Shown here one piece after another: positions 47,118-56,513 of a DNA stretch of 64,000 nt (within the stretch, counting starts at the first letter, position 1; every line of letters starts with the position of its first letter). Source of the stretch: Nisaea sp. (lineage in GTDB: Bacteria > Pseudomonadota > Alphaproteobacteria > Thalassobaculales > Thalassobaculaceae); contig NZ_JAEPQA010000001.1 of assembly GCF_017640745.1 (NCBI RefSeq), positions 144,852-208,851 on the forward strand. Direction: 5' to 3'. The notes beneath the pieces were generated by a model. It was not told the origin of the DNA. It worked only from the letters and a program-made list of their open reading frames with translations, and did no database searches. Made by a program: the position numbers and the translations under genes.

Positions 47118-47145
47118 AACCTAGCAAAAATTTGGGTCCTGTAAA
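47118..47145 (-). promoter_or_regulatory. Candidate promoter of hppA
   Basis: On the minus strand TTTACA (47145-47140) and TAGGTT (47123-47118) are 16 bases apart. A hairpin, CCCCAC/GTGGGG (47114-47109 with 47100-47095), follows directly, so the transcript would begin at or inside a stem-loop. The leader up to the hppA ATG is about 145 bases. Confidence 0.45.
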
Positions 47146-47182
47146 GCGTATCTAACTGAATCCGCAATTACATTTACGGTCT

Positions 47183-48382
47183 TTATACCGGTGAACGCTG
47201 GCGCCACAAAGCGACGGCGATGACTGAACCGGCAATGGCAAGGAGCGGTAAAACTCCATAATTGACCGCGTTCCAGCCGAAGGCGTTGAGCAGCGCGCCG
47301 GAGGCGAAGGAAGAGACCGTAACCGTTCCAAAGACTAGGAAATCGTTCAGGCCCTGCACCTTCGCGCGCTCTTCCGGAGAGTGGCATTCGGCGAGCAGAG
47401 AGGTTCCGCCCACGAACATGAAATTCCAGCCGACCCCGAGCATGACGAGACCGAGCCAGAAGCGTTCGATTTCGAGCCCACTGATATTAACCAATGCCGC
47501 GCCGACGAGGATCACCGCACCGGTCATCATGACCTGCCGGACCCCGAATCGCTGGATCAGAGAGCCGGTGAAGAAGGACGGCGCATACATCGCCAGCACG
47601 TGCCACTGGATCACGAAGGCGGCATCCCGGAACTCGTAGCCGCACCCGACGATTGCCAGAGGCGTCGCGGTCATCACGAAGCTCATGACCCCGTATCCGA
47701 TCATCGCCCCGACCGCCGCGACGATGAAGGTCGGCTGCCGCACGATCACCGACAGCGGGCGGATGTTGGGGCTGTCCGGAGCGTGGCGCGCCGGCGGAAT
47801 ATGGACGAAGTAGAGGAACGCGAAGGAAAGCGCCTGGACACAGGCCACCACGATGAAGCAGCCGGCATAGAGCACAGGCGTGAAGAGATCGTAAGACCAT
47901 TTCGAGAGTTCCGGTCCGACGATCGCGGCGAAGACACCGCCAGCGAGCACCAGGGAGATCGCCTTGCTGCGGAAGGCCGCACTGGCCGTATCCGCCGCCG
48001 CGTGGCGGTAGAAGACGGCGAAGCCCTGGAAACAGCCGATCATCATCGAGCCCGCGGCAAAGATCGCGAAGCTGCGTTCGAAGATACCGTGATAGGCCAG
48101 CAATGCGCCGAAGATACCGATCGTGATACCGACGGCGAACCCGCCGCGTCTTCCGATTTTCCGCATCAGGAAAGACGCCGGCAGGGTCGTCGCCATCGTC
48201 GCGGTGAACTGAAGCGCGAGCGGGACCGTCGACCAGGCCGGATCCGAGGCGAGCTGCTGGCCGACCAGCGCAGTCACGGTCATGTTGACCGACATGCCGG
48301 TCATAGCGAGCGCCTGACAGATCGCCAGAAGAACGACATTGCGAACCGTCGGATCGCGGCCTTCGATCGTGGAAGTGGTCAT
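47183..48382 (-). CDS. Major facilitator superfamily transporter
   Basis: A 399-residue MFS permease with about 12 hydrophobic helices. The N-terminal helix contains VVLLAICQALAMTGMSVNMT, and the first cytoplasmic loop has SFLMRKIGRRGGF, an MFS A-like motif. The protein resembles the uncharacterised YfkF-like MFS group; the substrate is unknown. The frame opens at 48469, but I choose the ATG at 48382, which starts a short polar tail before helix 1. Downstream of the FliL-like gene on the same strand. Confidence 0.82.
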   Translation of the reverse strand: MTTSTIEGRDPTVRNVVLLAICQALAMTGMSVNMTVTALVGQQLASDPAWSTVPLALQFTATMATTLPASFLMRKIGRRGGFAVGITIGIFGALLAYHGIFERSFAIFAAGSMMIGCFQGFAVFYRHAAADTASAAFRSKAISLVLAGGVFAAIVGPELSKWSYDLFTPVLYAGCFIVVACVQALSFAFLYFVHIPPARHAPDSPNIRPLSVIVRQPTFIVAAVGAMIGYGVMSFVMTATPLAIVGCGYEFRDAAFVIQWHVLAMYAPSFFTGSLIQRFGVRQVMMTGAVILVGAALVNISGLEIERFWLGLVMLGVGWNFMFVGGTSLLAECHSPEERAKVQGLNDFLVFGTVTVSSFASGALLNAFGWNAVNYGVLPLLAIAGSVIAVALWRQRSPV

Positions 48383-48469
48383 GGGTAATCGCGGATCAGT
48401 CGAAAAGAGGTCCGTCTGGTAGCACGGCTGCCGTGAACCTGCCAGTTCCACGAACCTCCGCGTGCGCAA

Positions 48470-48952
48470 CTAGCCTTGCAGAGGGCGTTCGAAAACGTTC
48501 TGGAACAGAAGATCGACGACGACACCCTTGCCGACGATTTCCTCGGTTTTCGCCATCAGGCGCTCTTTCAGAAAGGCTCGGTCATTGATCCCCGGTTTGA
48601 TATCGAGCGAGGAAAGCGCATGCACATACGCGAGATAGGCATCAATGATGCGGACCTTCTCCCGGTTGATGAGTTCGAAATTCGGGCCGGGCTCGACCTC
48701 GATGAAGATGTGAAGGACCAGAAAGCGGTCGACCTGGCCGTCGCGGAAAATCGGGATGCTGAGCGGCTCCAGATCGACGAGTTGGGTGACTTTAGGCCTT
48801 TCCGGGGCCTTGTTCTCGTCTTCCGGCGGCACCTCCTGACCGAGCATGGCAAGCACCTGCGGCGGGAGCAGCCCCGGCGCGAACATCGAGACGCCATAGA
48901 CGCCTCCGCCGGCGAGCGCGAGCAGGACGACGAGGATGACAATAATCTTCAT
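48470..48952 (-). CDS. FliL-like small membrane protein
   Basis: A 160-residue protein with one N-terminal membrane anchor (residues 3-24), a Pro/Glu/Lys-rich linker (about 35-55), and a C-terminal domain. The sequence LVDLEPLSIPIFRDGQVDRFL and the later helix with EKVRIIDAYLAYVHAL resemble the flagellar FliL periplasmic fold. It is not in a flagellar cluster but behind thiL, so a role as a FliL paralogue or a stomatin-like accessory is possible; the flagellar label is tentative. It follows thiL by 20 bases and is probably the last gene of the rib-nusB-thiL series. Confidence 0.65.
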   Translation of the reverse strand: MKIIVILVVLLALAGGGVYGVSMFAPGLLPPQVLAMLGQEVPPEDENKAPERPKVTQLVDLEPLSIPIFRDGQVDRFLVLHIFIEVEPGPNFELINREKVRIIDAYLAYVHALSSLDIKPGINDRAFLKERLMAKTEEIVGKGVVVDLLFQNVFERPLQG

Positions 48953-48972
48953 GCGCTTATTTAACTCACGCG

Positions 48973-49962
48973 CTAGGCGTGGGTATAGCCCCGGCGCTCA
49001 AGTATGAGCGGCTTTCCGTCGGCATCGAGCAGGTCTACGCCGGAACCGGCGCGGATCGTGCCGATCCGCGTCACCGGCACACTCGCCTCTTCGGCCCGCA
49101 ACATGACCTCTTCCCGGGCCTCCTTCGGGGCGGTGAAGAGCAGTTCGTAATCGTCACCGGACGAAACCAGATCGCCGGGTTTGGCCTGGCCGTTCCGCAT
49201 CGCGGCCGCGGCTGCCTGAGACACCGGAATGGCGAACAAGGAGACTTCTGCGGCGACGGAGGAACATTCGGTGATGTGTCCGAGATCCTGCGCCAGACCG
49301 TCCGAAATATCGAGTGCCGAGCTTGCCACCCGCAGCAGAGCCCGCCCCAGCATCGGACGCGGCTCCGGAACCTGATAGCGGTCGATCAGGAATTGCTCCG
49401 CATCCTCATCGAGACCAGAGATCCGGCCCATGAGCACGGCAAGCCCCAGTCCCGAATCCCCGATTGTTCCCGAGACGTAGATATCGTCCCCGGGACGGGC
49501 ACCGCTGCGCAGCAGGGCCCTGTCTTCGGGCAGCCAGCCAAACGCCGTTACGGAGATGGTGAGCGGTCCGGGTGTGGATACGGTATCGCCGCCGAGCAGC
49601 TTCAGTCCGAAGGTAATGTGATCGCTGCGCTGTCCGGTCACGAACCGTTCCAGCCATCCTTCGGGATCCGACATTCCAGACGGCAGAGCGAGCGTGACCG
49701 TATAGCCGTAGGGTTCGGCGCCCATCGCCGCGAGATCGGAAATGTTGACGCGGAGCGCCTTGCGCGCGATCCGGTCCGGCGGATCGCTCTCGAGGAAATG
49801 CACGCCGGCGACCAGGGCATCAGCGGTCACCGCCATCCGCATTCCTGCCGGTGGCGAGACGATCGCCGCGTCGTCGGCAAGTCCGAGGGCCTCACTCTGC
49901 CCTTTCACAAGCGGCGCGAAATAGCGCGCAATCCGTTCGAACTCGCCGAGGCGTTTCACCAC
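48973..49962 (-). CDS. thiL: Thiamine-monophosphate kinase
   Basis: A 329-residue PurM/ThiL-type kinase that makes thiamine diphosphate. It has the N-terminal GEFERIARYFAPL, the metal/ATP-binding AVTADALVAGVHF, IARKALRVNISDLAAMGA, and the C-terminal GDDYELLFTAP. The start codon is GTG at 49962, immediately after the nusB stop (TGAGTG), with a second GTG next to it. Its product feeds pyruvate dehydrogenase in the same window. nusB-thiL adjacency is widespread. Confidence 0.95.
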   Translation of the reverse strand: MVKRLGEFERIARYFAPLVKGQSEALGLADDAAIVSPPAGMRMAVTADALVAGVHFLESDPPDRIARKALRVNISDLAAMGAEPYGYTVTLALPSGMSDPEGWLERFVTGQRSDHITFGLKLLGGDTVSTPGPLTISVTAFGWLPEDRALLRSGARPGDDIYVSGTIGDSGLGLAVLMGRISGLDEDAEQFLIDRYQVPEPRPMLGRALLRVASSALDISDGLAQDLGHITECSSVAAEVSLFAIPVSQAAAAAMRNGQAKPGDLVSSGDDYELLFTAPKEAREEVMLRAEEASVPVTRIGTIRAGSGVDLLDADGKPLILERRGYTHA

Positions 49963-50466
49963 TCAGGCGCTTTCGGAACCGGGAGCAGCAGCGCCGGTCT
50001 CATCTTCACGTACGGTGCGTGCGATACGATCGAGGACGCCGTTGATGAACCCCGGCTCCTTCTCCGCGAAGAAGGCGTGGGCCACATCGACATATTCCGA
50101 AATCACGACCGGCGCCGGGATGTCGCCATGGGCAAGCAATTCGTGCGCGCCGCATTGCAGGATGTTGCGGACGATGGTCTCAAGGCGGTCGAGCGCCCAA
50201 TCCTCGGCAAGTGCCCCGGCGATGAGCTGGTCGACCGCTTCGAGGTTGGCGGTCACGCCGGCCGCGAGCTTCTCGTAGAACGCCGGATCCGCCGGGCCGA
50301 AGCTCTCGTCATCGGCGCCGCCGTCAAGGCGCAGCTCCTTGAATTCCGCAATGACGCGCGGCGCCGGCGTTCCCGTGATCGCCATCTGGTAGAGCGTCTG
50401 CACCGCGGCAAGCCGCGCCGCGGTGCGGCGCTTTCGGTCCGTTGCCTTCTGGCTCGATTTACTCAT
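49963..50466 (-). CDS. nusB: Transcription antitermination factor NusB
   Basis: A 167-residue, all-helical NusB that binds NusE and boxA RNA in ribosomal RNA antitermination. After a basic start (SQKATDRKRRTAARLAAVQTL) come the helical repeats and the C-terminal sequence APVVISEYVDVAHAFF. The frame is open to 50514, overlapping ribH; the ATG at 50466 with CCGAGG before it gives the normal protein. It lies seven bases after ribH. ribH-nusB is one of the most conserved bacterial gene pairs. Confidence 0.94.
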   Translation of the reverse strand: MSKSSQKATDRKRRTAARLAAVQTLYQMAITGTPAPRVIAEFKELRLDGGADDESFGPADPAFYEKLAAGVTANLEAVDQLIAGALAEDWALDRLETIVRNILQCGAHELLAHGDIPAPVVISEYVDVAHAFFAEKEPGFINGVLDRIARTVREDETGAAAPGSESA

Positions 50467-50473
50467 CCTCGGC

Positions 50474-50911
50474 TCACTCAATTCCGAAACGGCGCTTGAT
50501 GGCAGCCATCGCAAGAGCCGCCTCCGCGGCGTCCCGCCCCTTGTTCTTCTGCCCGACCGAGGCCCGCGCCCATGCCTGCTCGCGGTTCTCGACCGTCAGG
50601 ATGCCGTTGCCGATCGCCAGCCCTTCCCAGAGGGCGAGATCCTGCAGGCCACGGGCGCTCTCGCCGCACACATAGTCATAATGCGTGGTCTCGCCCCGGA
50701 TGACGCAACCGAGGGCGACATAACCGTCAAAGGCCGGCCCGTCTGTGCGCTGCGCGGCGAAGGAGATCGCCGCCGGGATTTCCAGCGCGCCCGGCACCTC
50801 GAGACGTTCGAATTCCGCGCCGGCGGCCTCAAGCGCCGCCGAGGCGCCCTTCACCAGCTCGTCCGCGATGTCCTCGTAGAAGCGTGCCTCGACGATCAGA
50901 ATGCGGCTCAT
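50474..50911 (-). CDS. ribH: 6,7-dimethyl-8-ribityllumazine synthase
   Basis: A 145-residue lumazine synthase, penultimate enzyme of riboflavin synthesis. The strand-loop with RFYEDIADELVKGA, the substrate loop VPGALEIPAAI, GCVIRGETTHYDYVCGESARGL with the catalytic histidine, and GNGILTVENREQAWAR are all present. It is slightly shorter than average but complete. Its ATG overlaps the ribBX stop by four bases, and nusB follows after seven bases. Confidence 0.95.
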   Translation of the reverse strand: MSRILIVEARFYEDIADELVKGASAALEAAGAEFERLEVPGALEIPAAISFAAQRTDGPAFDGYVALGCVIRGETTHYDYVCGESARGLQDLALWEGLAIGNGILTVENREQAWARASVGQKNKGRDAAEAALAMAAIKRRFGIE

Positions 50912-52077
50912 CGGCCCGCTCCTTCGGTTCCTGTCTTTACGCCGCGCCGCTCTACTACGGTCAGTCCGTAGCCTTCCAGCCCGACAATGTTCCTGTCGTG
51001 ATTGCTCAGGAGAATCATGTCGCTGATCCCGAGATCGACCAAAATCTGGGCGCCGACACCGTAATCCCTGAGTTCATTCTCGCTGCCCTTGCCTTCGGCC
51101 TCGGCGCGCAACTTCCGGCGCACCCGGTCCGAGAGCGCGGTCGCGGAAGGCTCGCGGATCAGAACGACGACGCCGCGCCCCTCCTCACCGATCTGGCGCA
51201 TGGCGTTCTGCAGCTCGCCGCCGGCGCGGGCGCCGGTCCGGTCACCGAGAACGTCTTCCATGATGCTGAGCGCATGCATGCGCACCAGAACCGGGTCCGC
51301 CGTCGTGATGTCGCCCTTCACCAGAGCGACATGCTCGGCATAGGTGACCTTGTTGACATATACGATCATCCGCCAGTCGCCGCCATGTGCGCTGTCGAGC
51401 GTCGTCTCGACAGAGCGCTGAACAACCGATTCCGTGCGCCGGCGGTATTCGATCAGGTCCGCGATGGTCGCGACCTTGAGGCCGTGAAACTGCGCGAACT
51501 GCACCAGATCAGGCAGGCGCGCCATGGTGCCGTCGTCGTTCATGATCTCGCAGATCACGCCCGACGGGTTGAGCCCCGCCATGCGGGCGATATCGACGAC
51601 CGCTTCGGTATGTCCGGCACGGACCAATGTGCCGCCATCGCGCGCCATCAGCGGGAAGACGTGGCCCGGCGTCACGATGTCGTCGCGCGCCGCGCGCGGG
51701 TCTATGGCGACCTGGATCGTGCGCGCCCGGTCATGTGCCGAGATCCCGGTCGTGACCCCTTCCCGCGCTTCGATCGAGACCGTGAAGGCGGTTTCATGCC
51801 GGGTGCCGTTATTGGCCGACATCAGCGGCAGGCCGAGCTTCTCGATCCGCTCCCGCTCCATCGAGAGGCAGATCAGCCCGCGGCCGTGCTTGGCCATGAA
51901 GTTGATCACTTCGGGCGTCGCCATCTGCGCCGGGATGCAGAGGTCGCCCTCGTTCTCACGGTCCTCGTCGTCGACGAGGATGAACATGCGGCCCTGGCGC
52001 GCCTCCTCGACCACCTCCTCGATGGAGGAGAGAGCGGTGCGAAAGACTTCGCCGAGCGATTCAGCGGTTTCAGACAT
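50908..52077 (-). CDS. ribB: RibBX: DHBP synthase with degenerate GTP cyclohydrolase II-like domain
   Basis: A 389-residue two-domain protein. The N-terminal DHBP synthase (about 1-200) is intact, with [29 protein letters not shown] and [10 protein letters not shown], and makes the four-carbon precursor of lumazine. The C-terminal half aligns with GTP cyclohydrolase II, but the zinc site is lost: the segment that should contain three cysteines reads [21 protein letters not shown] (around 51220-51276), with none. GTP hydrolysis is therefore unlikely, and a separate ribA must exist elsewhere. Such RibBX hybrids are known in proteobacteria. The start at 52077 gives an 8-base overlap with ribE; starts up to 52098 are possible. 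Confidence 0.92.
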   Translation of the reverse strand: MSETAESLGEVFRTALSSIEEVVEEARQGRMFILVDDEDRENEGDLCIPAQMATPEVINFMAKHGRGLICLSMERERIEKLGLPLMSANNGTRHETAFTVSIEAREGVTTGISAHDRARTIQVAIDPRAARDDIVTPGHVFPLMARDGGTLVRAGHTEAVVDIARMAGLNPSGVICEIMNDDGTMARLPDLVQFAQFHGLKVATIADLIEYRRRTESVVQRSVETTLDSAHGGDWRMIVYVNKVTYAEHVALVKGDITTADPVLVRMHALSIMEDVLGDRTGARAGGELQNAMRQIGEEGRGVVVLIREPSATALSDRVRRKLRAEAEGKGSENELRDYGVGAQILVDLGISDMILLSNHDRNIVGLEGYGLTVVERRGVKTGTEGAGR

Positions 52078-52672
52078 TCCGTAGATCCCGGACATCAATC
52101 AGGCGCGCAACATAGCGGGCAAGCATGTCGACTTCCATGTTCAATTGGTCGCCGGGCCCGCGGTCGCTGAGAGTGGTCTCTTTCCAGGTATGATCGATGA
52201 TGTTGATGCCGAAGGTCTCGGCCGAAACCTCGTTTACCGTCAAAGAGATACCGTCGAGCGCAACGGATCCTTTCTGGGCGACGAAAGCGACGAGCTCCGG
52301 CGACGGACGAAGGGTCAGACGGTGGCTGTCGCCTTCTGGGGCGATCGAAACGAGCTCGGCGAGGCCATCGACATGCCCGCTGACGATGTGTCCGCCAAGC
52401 TCGTCCCCGACCTTCAGGGCCCTCTCGAGATTGATCCGCGTCCCCTCTTTCCAGGACGAAAGATTGGTCTTCGAGAGGGTCTCGGCCGAAACATCGGCGG
52501 CAAACCACCCAGGGCCCTTGTCGACCACGGTGAGGCAGCATCCGGAACAGGCGATCGAAGCGCCGATCGCGACGCTGTCCATATCGAAGCCGGCCGATAC
52601 CGTCATGCGCGTATCGCCGGTCTTCTCGATACGGGTGACCGTACCGATATGCGTGATTATTCCTGTGAACAT
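52070..52672 (-). CDS. ribE: Riboflavin synthase alpha chain
   Basis: A 200-residue enzyme that dismutates two lumazines to riboflavin. It starts with the invariant MFTGI and consists of two homologous lumazine-binding barrels, marked by ACSGCCLTV with [20 protein letters not shown] in the first and [14 protein letters not shown] in the second. Ten bases follow the ribD stop, and its own stop overlaps ribBX. Confidence 0.95.
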   Translation of the reverse strand: MFTGIITHIGTVTRIEKTGDTRMTVSAGFDMDSVAIGASIACSGCCLTVVDKGPGWFAADVSAETLSKTNLSSWKEGTRINLERALKVGDELGGHIVSGHVDGLAELVSIAPEGDSHRLTLRPSPELVAFVAQKGSVALDGISLTVNEVSAETFGINIIDHTWKETTLSDRGPGDQLNMEVDMLARYVARLIDVRDLRNV

Positions 52673-52681
52673 GGCCGTAAC

Positions 52682-53788
52682 CTAGTTTCGTGGGCGGTAG
52701 GTTTCCACCAGATCTTCGCCCACGCTTCTGACATCACGCCGTTCGAAACGCGGCATGAATTCAAGCAGTTCAAGACCGAGGTCGCGCACTGCGCCGATCC
52801 CGTCCCCTCCGATGATCGCCGGTGCCCGGAACCAGACAAGTTCATCGACGAGATCCCGGCGCAGAAAAGCCGTCGCAAGTTCGCCTCCGGATTCGACCAT
52901 CAGCCGGGTGATCCCGCGTTCAGCGAGCAGCGCGAGCACCGCCTCGAGGTCCAGCCGTCCGTCAACGAGCGGCATGTCTCCGGCGACCTCGACCCCGACG
53001 GCCTTCAGGGCTGCCGCTCGAGGATCGCTTTCCGAGATCGCCGTGATTGCCAGGGTAGGCACCTCATTCGCGGTTTCCGCGACCTCGCGGTCCGGTGTCA
53101 GCCTTAATCCGCCATCGAGCACCACCCGCAGCGGTGAGCGTACGGTCAGTCCCGGCAGCCGGCAGGTCAGCGCCGGATCGTCCGCGAGGACCGTGCCGAT
53201 ACCGGTGACGATCGCATCGTGCGTCGCCCGGATCTGGTGTGAAACGGCGCGCGCGCCGGTCCCTGTGATCCACTGGCTGCGTCCGTTCGCGAGCGCGACC
53301 TTGCCGTCGAGGGATGTCGCCAGTTTCAGGGTCACGGCGGGGCGGTTTTTCCGGATCCGGGTGAGGAAACCGATATTGAGTTCCTCCGCTTCCTTCTCCA
53401 GCACGCCGGCGACGATCTCAATGCCGGCTGCTGCGAGCTTTCCATGGCCCGCGCCGTCGACGCGCGGGTCGGGATCCCTCAGCGCATATACGACGCGCGC
53501 GACGCCGGCGGCGATGAGCGCATCACTGCAGGGGGGAGAGGCGCCATGATGCGCGCAGGGCTCAAGCGAAACATAGACCGTCGCGCCCGCCGCGGCGGCA
53601 CCGGCGTCTTCAAGCGCGACCGCTTCGGCGTGGGGACGTCCGCCCGCCTGCGTCCAGCCGCGCCCGACAATCTCGCCGTTCTTGACGATGACGCAGCCGA
53701 CCGACGGGTTCGGAGAGACCCTTCCGAGGCCCCTGCGCGCGAGCGCGAGAGCGTGCCGCATGAATGAAACATCAGACTGCATTGGCAT
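52682..53788 (-). CDS. ribD: Bifunctional riboflavin deaminase/reductase RibD
   Basis: A 368-residue enzyme for the second and third steps of riboflavin synthesis. The N-terminal deaminase has the zinc motif PHAEAVAL and EPCAHHGASPPCSDAL with the two cysteines. The C-terminal DHFR-like reductase starts near residue 145 and includes VTLKLATSLDGKVA, SQWITG, and VESGGELATAFL. It is the first rib gene in the series, 80 bases after nrdR. No FMN riboswitch-like conserved structure is apparent upstream of it. Confidence 0.95.
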   Translation of the reverse strand: MPMQSDVSFMRHALALARRGLGRVSPNPSVGCVIVKNGEIVGRGWTQAGGRPHAEAVALEDAGAAAAGATVYVSLEPCAHHGASPPCSDALIAAGVARVVYALRDPDPRVDGAGHGKLAAAGIEIVAGVLEKEAEELNIGFLTRIRKNRPAVTLKLATSLDGKVALANGRSQWITGTGARAVSHQIRATHDAIVTGIGTVLADDPALTCRLPGLTVRSPLRVVLDGGLRLTPDREVAETANEVPTLAITAISESDPRAAALKAVGVEVAGDMPLVDGRLDLEAVLALLAERGITRLMVESGGELATAFLRRDLVDELVWFRAPAIIGGDGIGAVRDLGLELLEFMPRFERRDVRSVGEDLVETYRPRN

Positions 53789-53868
53789 CCGTACCCGCCC
53801 TGCAACGTCCCCGCGCGGGACACCGCCTCAGTTTGCCGCCGGCCGCGGACCTCTGACGCAAGGATCGC

Positions 53869-54330
53869 TCAATCGTCTCCGTCGTGGCTGATTTCCTCGA
53901 CGAATTCCTCGAAATCCTTGGCTTCGCGGAAGTTCTTGTAGACCGAGGCAAAGCGGACATAGGCGACCTGATCGAGGTTAGCCAGCGATTCCATGACCAT
54001 CTGCCCGATCACCTCCGACGGGATCTCCGCCTCGCCCATGCTTTCGAGGCGACGGACGATACTGGTCACCATCCGCTCCACGCGCTCCGGATCGACCGGG
54101 CGCTTGCGCATTGCAATCTGGATCGAACGCACCAGCTTGTCGCGATCGAAGGGGGCACGCTTGCCGGTCTTCTTCACCACGGTCAGTTCGCGGAGCTGAA
54201 CCCGCTCGAACGTCGTGAACCGGGCACCGCATGCCGGGCAGAACCGGCGCCGCCGGATGGCGGCACTATCTTCGGTCGGACGGGAGTCCTTCACCTGGGT
54301 ATCCGTGTGACCGCAGAACGGACAGCGCAT
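53869..54330 (-). CDS. nrdR: Transcriptional repressor NrdR
   Basis: A 153-residue repressor of ribonucleotide reductase genes. The N-terminal zinc ribbon is complete with CPFCGH and [14 protein letters not shown], followed by an ATP-cone domain starting [19 protein letters not shown]. It is placed between glyA and ribD, a recurrent alphaproteobacterial order. Ribonucleotide reductase itself is not in this window. Confidence 0.96.
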   Translation of the reverse strand: MRCPFCGHTDTQVKDSRPTEDSAAIRRRRFCPACGARFTTFERVQLRELTVVKKTGKRAPFDRDKLVRSIQIAMRKRPVDPERVERMVTSIVRRLESMGEAEIPSEVIGQMVMESLANLDQVAYVRFASVYKNFREAKDFEEFVEEISHDGDD

Positions 54331-54385
54331 CTCTTTCCCCCTTCAATCGATCCTGTAAGGCGGCCTCCCCGGACCGCCGTCCTGC

Positions 54386-55678
54386 TCAGTAGATCGGGAA
54401 CCGTTCGCAAAGCGCGCCGACCTGCGCACGCACCTTGTCTTCCGTCAGTGAACTTGAGCCGGGATTCTGTGCGACGGCGTCGAGGACGTCACCGATCAGA
54501 TTTCCGATCTGCTTGAATTCGGCGACCCCGAAACCGCGGGTCGTGCCGGCCGGCGTGCCGAGGCGGACCCCGGAGGTCACCATCGGCTTTTCCGGATCGA
54601 ACGGCACACCGTTCTTGTTACAGGTAATGCCGGCGCGTTCGAGCGCCTGTTCCGCGACATTGCCCGTCAGCCCTTTCGGCCGGAGATCGACGAGCACGAC
54701 ATGCGTATCGGTTCCGCCGGAAACGATATCCAGACCACGCTCCTTCAGCACGTCGCAGAGCGCGCGCGCATTCTCCACCACACGTCGGGAATAGGTCTTG
54801 AAATCAGGTGTCAGCGCCTCGCCGAACGAGACTGCCTTGGCGGCGATCACATGCATCAGCGGACCGCCCTGCAAGCCCGGAAAGACGGCCGAATTGATCT
54901 TCTTGCCGAGTTCCGGATCGTTCGAGAGGATCATGCCGCCGCGCGGACCACGCAGCGTCTTGTGCGTCGTCGTGGTGACCACATGCGCATGCGGCAGCGG
55001 GCTCGGATGCGCGCCGCCGGCGACCAGACCGGCGAAATGCGCCATATCGACATGGAAATAGGCGCCGACGGAATCTGCGATCTCGCGGAATTTCGCAAAA
55101 TCGATCTCACGCGGATAGGCGGAACCGCCCGCGATGATCAGCTTCGGCTTATGTTCTTCGGCCAGCGACCGGACCTGATCGAAATCGATCCGCGCATCGT
55201 CTTTGCGCACGCCGTACTGCACCGCCTTGAACCACTTGCCGGAAAGGTTCGGCGGCGCGCCGTGGGTCAGGTGACCGCCGGCCGCGAGCGACATTCCCAT
55301 CACGGTGTCGCCCGGCTGCACCAGCGCCAGCATCACCGCCTGGTTGGCCTGAGCGCCCGAATGCGGCTGAACGTTGGCAAAGGCACAATCGAAGAGCTTG
55401 CAGGCCCGCTCGATCGCCAGGGCTTCCGCCTTGTCGACGAATTCGCAGCCGCCATAATAGCGGCGCCCCGGATACCCCTCGGCGTATTTGTTTGTCAGAA
55501 CAGAGCCCTGCGCCTCGAGAACGGCGCGTGAGACGATGTTTTCCGAAGCGATCAGTTCGATCTGATCCTTCTGGCGATGCAGTTCCTCGGCGATCGCGCC
55601 GAACAGGTCCGGGTCGCTCTCGGCGAGCGGCGTGGCGAAGAACGGATTGTCGGTCGTGGTGGTCTCAAAAGCGGACAT
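54386..55678 (-). CDS. glyA: Serine hydroxymethyltransferase
   Basis: A 430-residue PLP enzyme converting serine and tetrahydrofolate to glycine and methylene-tetrahydrofolate. It shows [39 protein letters not shown], the active lysine in [15 protein letters not shown], and [14 protein letters not shown] with the PLP aspartate. The length is normal. It lies between rpiB and nrdR on the same strand and supplies one-carbon units near the riboflavin genes. Confidence 0.97.
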   Translation of the reverse strand: MSAFETTTTDNPFFATPLAESDPDLFGAIAEELHRQKDQIELIASENIVSRAVLEAQGSVLTNKYAEGYPGRRYYGGCEFVDKAEALAIERACKLFDCAFANVQPHSGAQANQAVMLALVQPGDTVMGMSLAAGGHLTHGAPPNLSGKWFKAVQYGVRKDDARIDFDQVRSLAEEHKPKLIIAGGSAYPREIDFAKFREIADSVGAYFHVDMAHFAGLVAGGAHPSPLPHAHVVTTTTHKTLRGPRGGMILSNDPELGKKINSAVFPGLQGGPLMHVIAAKAVSFGEALTPDFKTYSRRVVENARALCDVLKERGLDIVSGGTDTHVVLVDLRPKGLTGNVAEQALERAGITCNKNGVPFDPEKPMVTSGVRLGTPAGTTRGFGVAEFKQIGNLIGDVLDAVAQNPGSSSLTEDKVRAQVGALCERFPIY

Positions 55679-55748
55679 GTCAGCTCCAGTTCGGGTCCGG
55701 CGGTGCGATGGGCCTACTCGGTCCTCCGCCGCGGCGCAAGCTCAAGGG

Positions 55749-56198
55749 TTACGTGCTCTCGGTAAAACCGAGTTTGTCTACGCGACGCTGATGCCTGCCG
55801 CCTGCAAATTCTGTGTCGAGAAAGACGTCTACGCAGTCTTTTGCGACTTCTTCCCCGATCAGCCGGGCACCGAGCGCGAGAACATTCGCATCGTTATGCT
55901 CCCGGCAAAGTCGGGCTGAGGTGATGTCGTGACAAAGCGCCGCACGCACCCAGGCGTGACGGTTGGCGGCGATGCTGATGCCGATCCCGGTACCGCAAAC
56001 CACGATGCCGCGTTCGCCCTTGCCGTCTTTCAAGGCCTTCGCCACGGCGCCGCCGAAATCGGGATAATCGACGGAGTCCAGACCGTGCGTGCCGACATCG
56101 ACGACGTCCCACCCCTTATCTTTGAGATGAGCAATCAATACTTGCTTCAAAGAAAATCCGGCGTGATCCGATCCGATCACGATTGCGTTATCTGCCAT
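55749..56198 (-). CDS. rpiB: Ribose 5-phosphate isomerase B
   Basis: A 149-residue RpiB/LacAB-type isomerase producing ribulose-5-phosphate, which DHBP synthase downstream can use. It has GSDHAGFSLKQ, YPDFGGAVAK, the active cysteine in VCGTGIGISIAANR, and HDITSARLCREHNDANVLALG. The frame extends to 56213; the ATG at 56198 gives the usual MADNAIVIGSD start with ACGGAAA upstream. It heads the leftward rpiB-glyA-nrdR-rib series. Confidence 0.95.
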   Translation of the reverse strand: MADNAIVIGSDHAGFSLKQVLIAHLKDKGWDVVDVGTHGLDSVDYPDFGGAVAKALKDGKGERGIVVCGTGIGISIAANRHAWVRAALCHDITSARLCREHNDANVLALGARLIGEEVAKDCVDVFLDTEFAGGRHQRRVDKLGFTEST

Positions 56199-56513
56199 TT
56201 TCCGTCCGACCAAACGCTCCTCGTTGCGGCGAGCCCACTATATACGCCACCCGGACTCCTGCGCACCACTATTTCCGCGCCTAAGTCCTCTGCATCGCAC
56301 GCATAGACTGACATTCGCGCCATAATATATTCGCGGCCGTATTTTGACCGTAAATTCCAGATAATGATGCCTCCCAGAAATCAGCCGGAAATATGAGATT
56401 CAAGTTCAACATATGGAAAACGGAATGAAGTTTATTTCTTGACAACTACTTCGCTCGGGACAATGTTCCGCACTCGAGATCATCACTTTAAAGTTCATTA
56501 TCGGATCGCAAAA
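56199..56513. promoter_or_regulatory. Divergent control region between rpiB and mucR
   Basis: This 315-bp gap holds no credible gene. It is clearly richer in A/T than its surroundings, especially 56320-56440. A perfect -35 hexamer TTGACA at 56439-56444 with a weak AATGTT at 56462-56467 (17-base spacer) could drive mucR. On the minus strand a TATAGT box near 56237-56242 may serve rpiB. MucR proteins bind AT/T-rich sites and often repress themselves, so autoregulation here is a fair guess. Confidence 0.5.

Noticed and set aside
53789-53868. FMN riboswitch upstream of ribD
   Set aside because: The 80-base gap is too short for the six-helix RFN element and I see none of its conserved segments; the gap upstream of rpiB also shows none.
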